Shown here: positions 63,352 through 64,000 of the stretch, piece after piece
Layout of the letters: each line of letters begins with the position of its first letter
How positions within the stretch are numbered: the first letter of the stretch is position 1
DNA from: Halostagnicola larsenii XH-48
GTDB lineage: Archaea > Halobacteriota > Halobacteria > Halobacteriales > Natrialbaceae
Assembly (NCBI RefSeq): GCF_000517625.1
Contig: NZ_CP007057.1
Span: forward strand, 310,001-374,000
DNA: 64,000 nt
Direction of reading: 5' to 3'
The notes under the pieces: model-generated
What the model saw: the letters and a program-made list of their open reading frames with translations, nothing else
The model's database searches: none
What the model was told of the DNA's origin: nothing
Made by a program: the position numbers and the translations under genes

Positions 63352-64000
63352 TCAGTCGTCGCCGAGCAGTCGGAGCTCGCTGATACATTCGAGCAACGCT
63401 CGTCCATTGTGATATCCGGCTTTGTACTCGGCCCCCTTCCGGCCGAGGGGTTCGAGCGAGTCGTCGATGCCTGAGTGCCACTCCCCGACGACGTCGTCCA
63501 CCTGGTGTGTCTCGACAAACTCGAGCGTCTCCTCGAAGACGCGCAGGTAGCGCTCGCCGCCGGTCTGACGGTACATCTTGAGCGCGCTCGTCATGCACTC
63601 GGCCTGCACCCACCACGCCTTGATGCGGTTGGTCGCGGGTTCTCCGAGCGGACCGTAGAAGTAGAAGCCGCCGTTCTCGTCGTCGTAGCCGTACTCCAGC
63701 GCGTAGTCGAACAACGTCTCGTACAGTTCCTCGAAGAGGCTCAGTCGAACGTCGAGCGCCTCTGCGGCCTCCATCGTGAGCCAGACGTTCTCCAAGTCGT
63801 GGCCGTACGACGCGATGCGGAACTCCTCGCGGTCGAGACGGGGGTTCCACGACCGATCGTACTTGTCGGTGCAGGCCCCGGTATCCTTGCGAACCACCGT
63901 GTTGGTCAGAATGTGAAGCAGTTCGTGAAGGCGGTCGCCGCTCGAGGCCGACCCGATTGCGGCGTGGAACTCGGTGACCGCTTCGAGGAGGTGAAGGTGG
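63352..64000 (-). CDS. N-acylglucosamine 2-epimerase family protein (partial)
   Basis: About 216 C-terminal residues, with the gene continuing beyond the right edge; the frame is open to position 64000. Features of the AGE/cellobiose 2-epimerase (alpha/alpha)6 barrel are visible: LHLLEAVTEFH, RIASYGHDLENVWLTMEAAE with a catalytic-type histidine, NRIKAWWVQAECMTSALKMY and GEWHSGIDDS. It may epimerise or isomerise a sugar or sulfosugar released by the neighbouring enzymes. It converges on the beta-propeller gene with an 11-base gap. Confidence 0.88.
   Translation of the reverse strand, partial: HLHLLEAVTEFHAAIGSASSGDRLHELLHILTNTVVRKDTGACTDKYDRSWNPRLDREEFRIASYGHDLENVWLTMEAAEALDVRLSLFEELYETLFDYALEYGYDDENGGFYFYGPLGEPATNRIKAWWVQAECMTSALKMYRQTGGERYLRVFEETLEFVETHQVDDVVGEWHSGIDDSLEPLGRKGAEYKAGYHNGRALLECISELRLLGDD

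Noticed and set aside
1-64000. CRISPR arrays, tRNA and rRNA genes, riboswitches
   Set aside because: No regularly spaced direct repeats, no T-loop-like GGTTCGAATCC in a cloverleaf context and no rRNA-like stretch were found by eye. Weak or intron-containing tRNAs could still be missed without a dedicated search.

Overview
The window is from a haloarchaeon (class Halobacteria). Its proteins are acidic and GC-rich. It carries HTH-10 (Bat-type) regulators, HalOD1 domains, a PGF-CTERM surface protein, Tat signals on exported proteins, TATA-like promoters with leaderless starts, and several haloarchaeal IS6-type insertion sequences in different stages of decay. I found no tRNA, rRNA, CRISPR array or replication origin. 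The genus cannot be fixed from the sequence alone.

Layout. 0-3.4 kb: acyl-CoA dehydrogenase and MBL-fold hydrolase operon, divergent from an IclR regulator. 3.5-6 kb: an IS6-family compound element carrying a GNAT acetyltransferase and a truncated serine recombinase, bounded by inverted repeats and a near-perfect 8-bp direct repeat. 6.6-11.9 kb: PGF-CTERM surface protein, two HTH-10 regulators, a glycosyltransferase, a 746-bp transposase-less IS6-type element with a membrane-protein passenger, and a SnoaL-like protein. 12.1-15.2 kb: an ArsR/AHSA1/DHFR-like/SDR cluster with a frameshifted regulator and decayed gene copies. 15.5-20 kb: a CHAT-protease operon (tandem HalOD1 protein plus CHAT protein) flanked by a 44-aa membrane peptide and a winged-helix regulator. 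This is the best candidate for a poorly described system. 20.4-23 kb: flippase-like membrane protein and processive-type glycosyltransferase. 23.1-24.1 kb: a nitric oxide reductase relic joined to a regulator relic. 24.4-26.4 kb: small hypotheticals and a PAS histidine kinase.

27-38 kb is a decay-rich zone with IS relics and a headless IclR relic. Within it lies an intact catabolic cluster: IclR, amidohydrolase, Rieske protein, YjiH/GATE membrane protein and maleate-isomerase-like enzyme. It also holds a DsbA-FNT channel fusion. 38.2-50.4 kb is a (glucurono)xylan-utilisation locus: Opp/Dpp-type ABC importer, GH67 alpha-glucuronidase, GH3 glycosidase, and an FAH-family dehydratase resembling the 2-keto-3-deoxypentonate dehydratase of the oxidative pentose pathway. 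50.4-52.7 kb holds only gene relics and an orphan operator. 52.7-64 kb is a second catabolic locus: FAD-dependent oxidoreductase, transporter, HyuA-like protein, small metallopeptidase, IclR regulator, sulfatase, exported beta-propeller (GH43-like) protein and an N-acylglucosamine 2-epimerase cut by the window end. A 19-bp palindrome matching at 17 positions occurs at the IclR promoter (59.7 kb) and in the relic zone (52.5 kb), which suggests one regulator once controlled both places.
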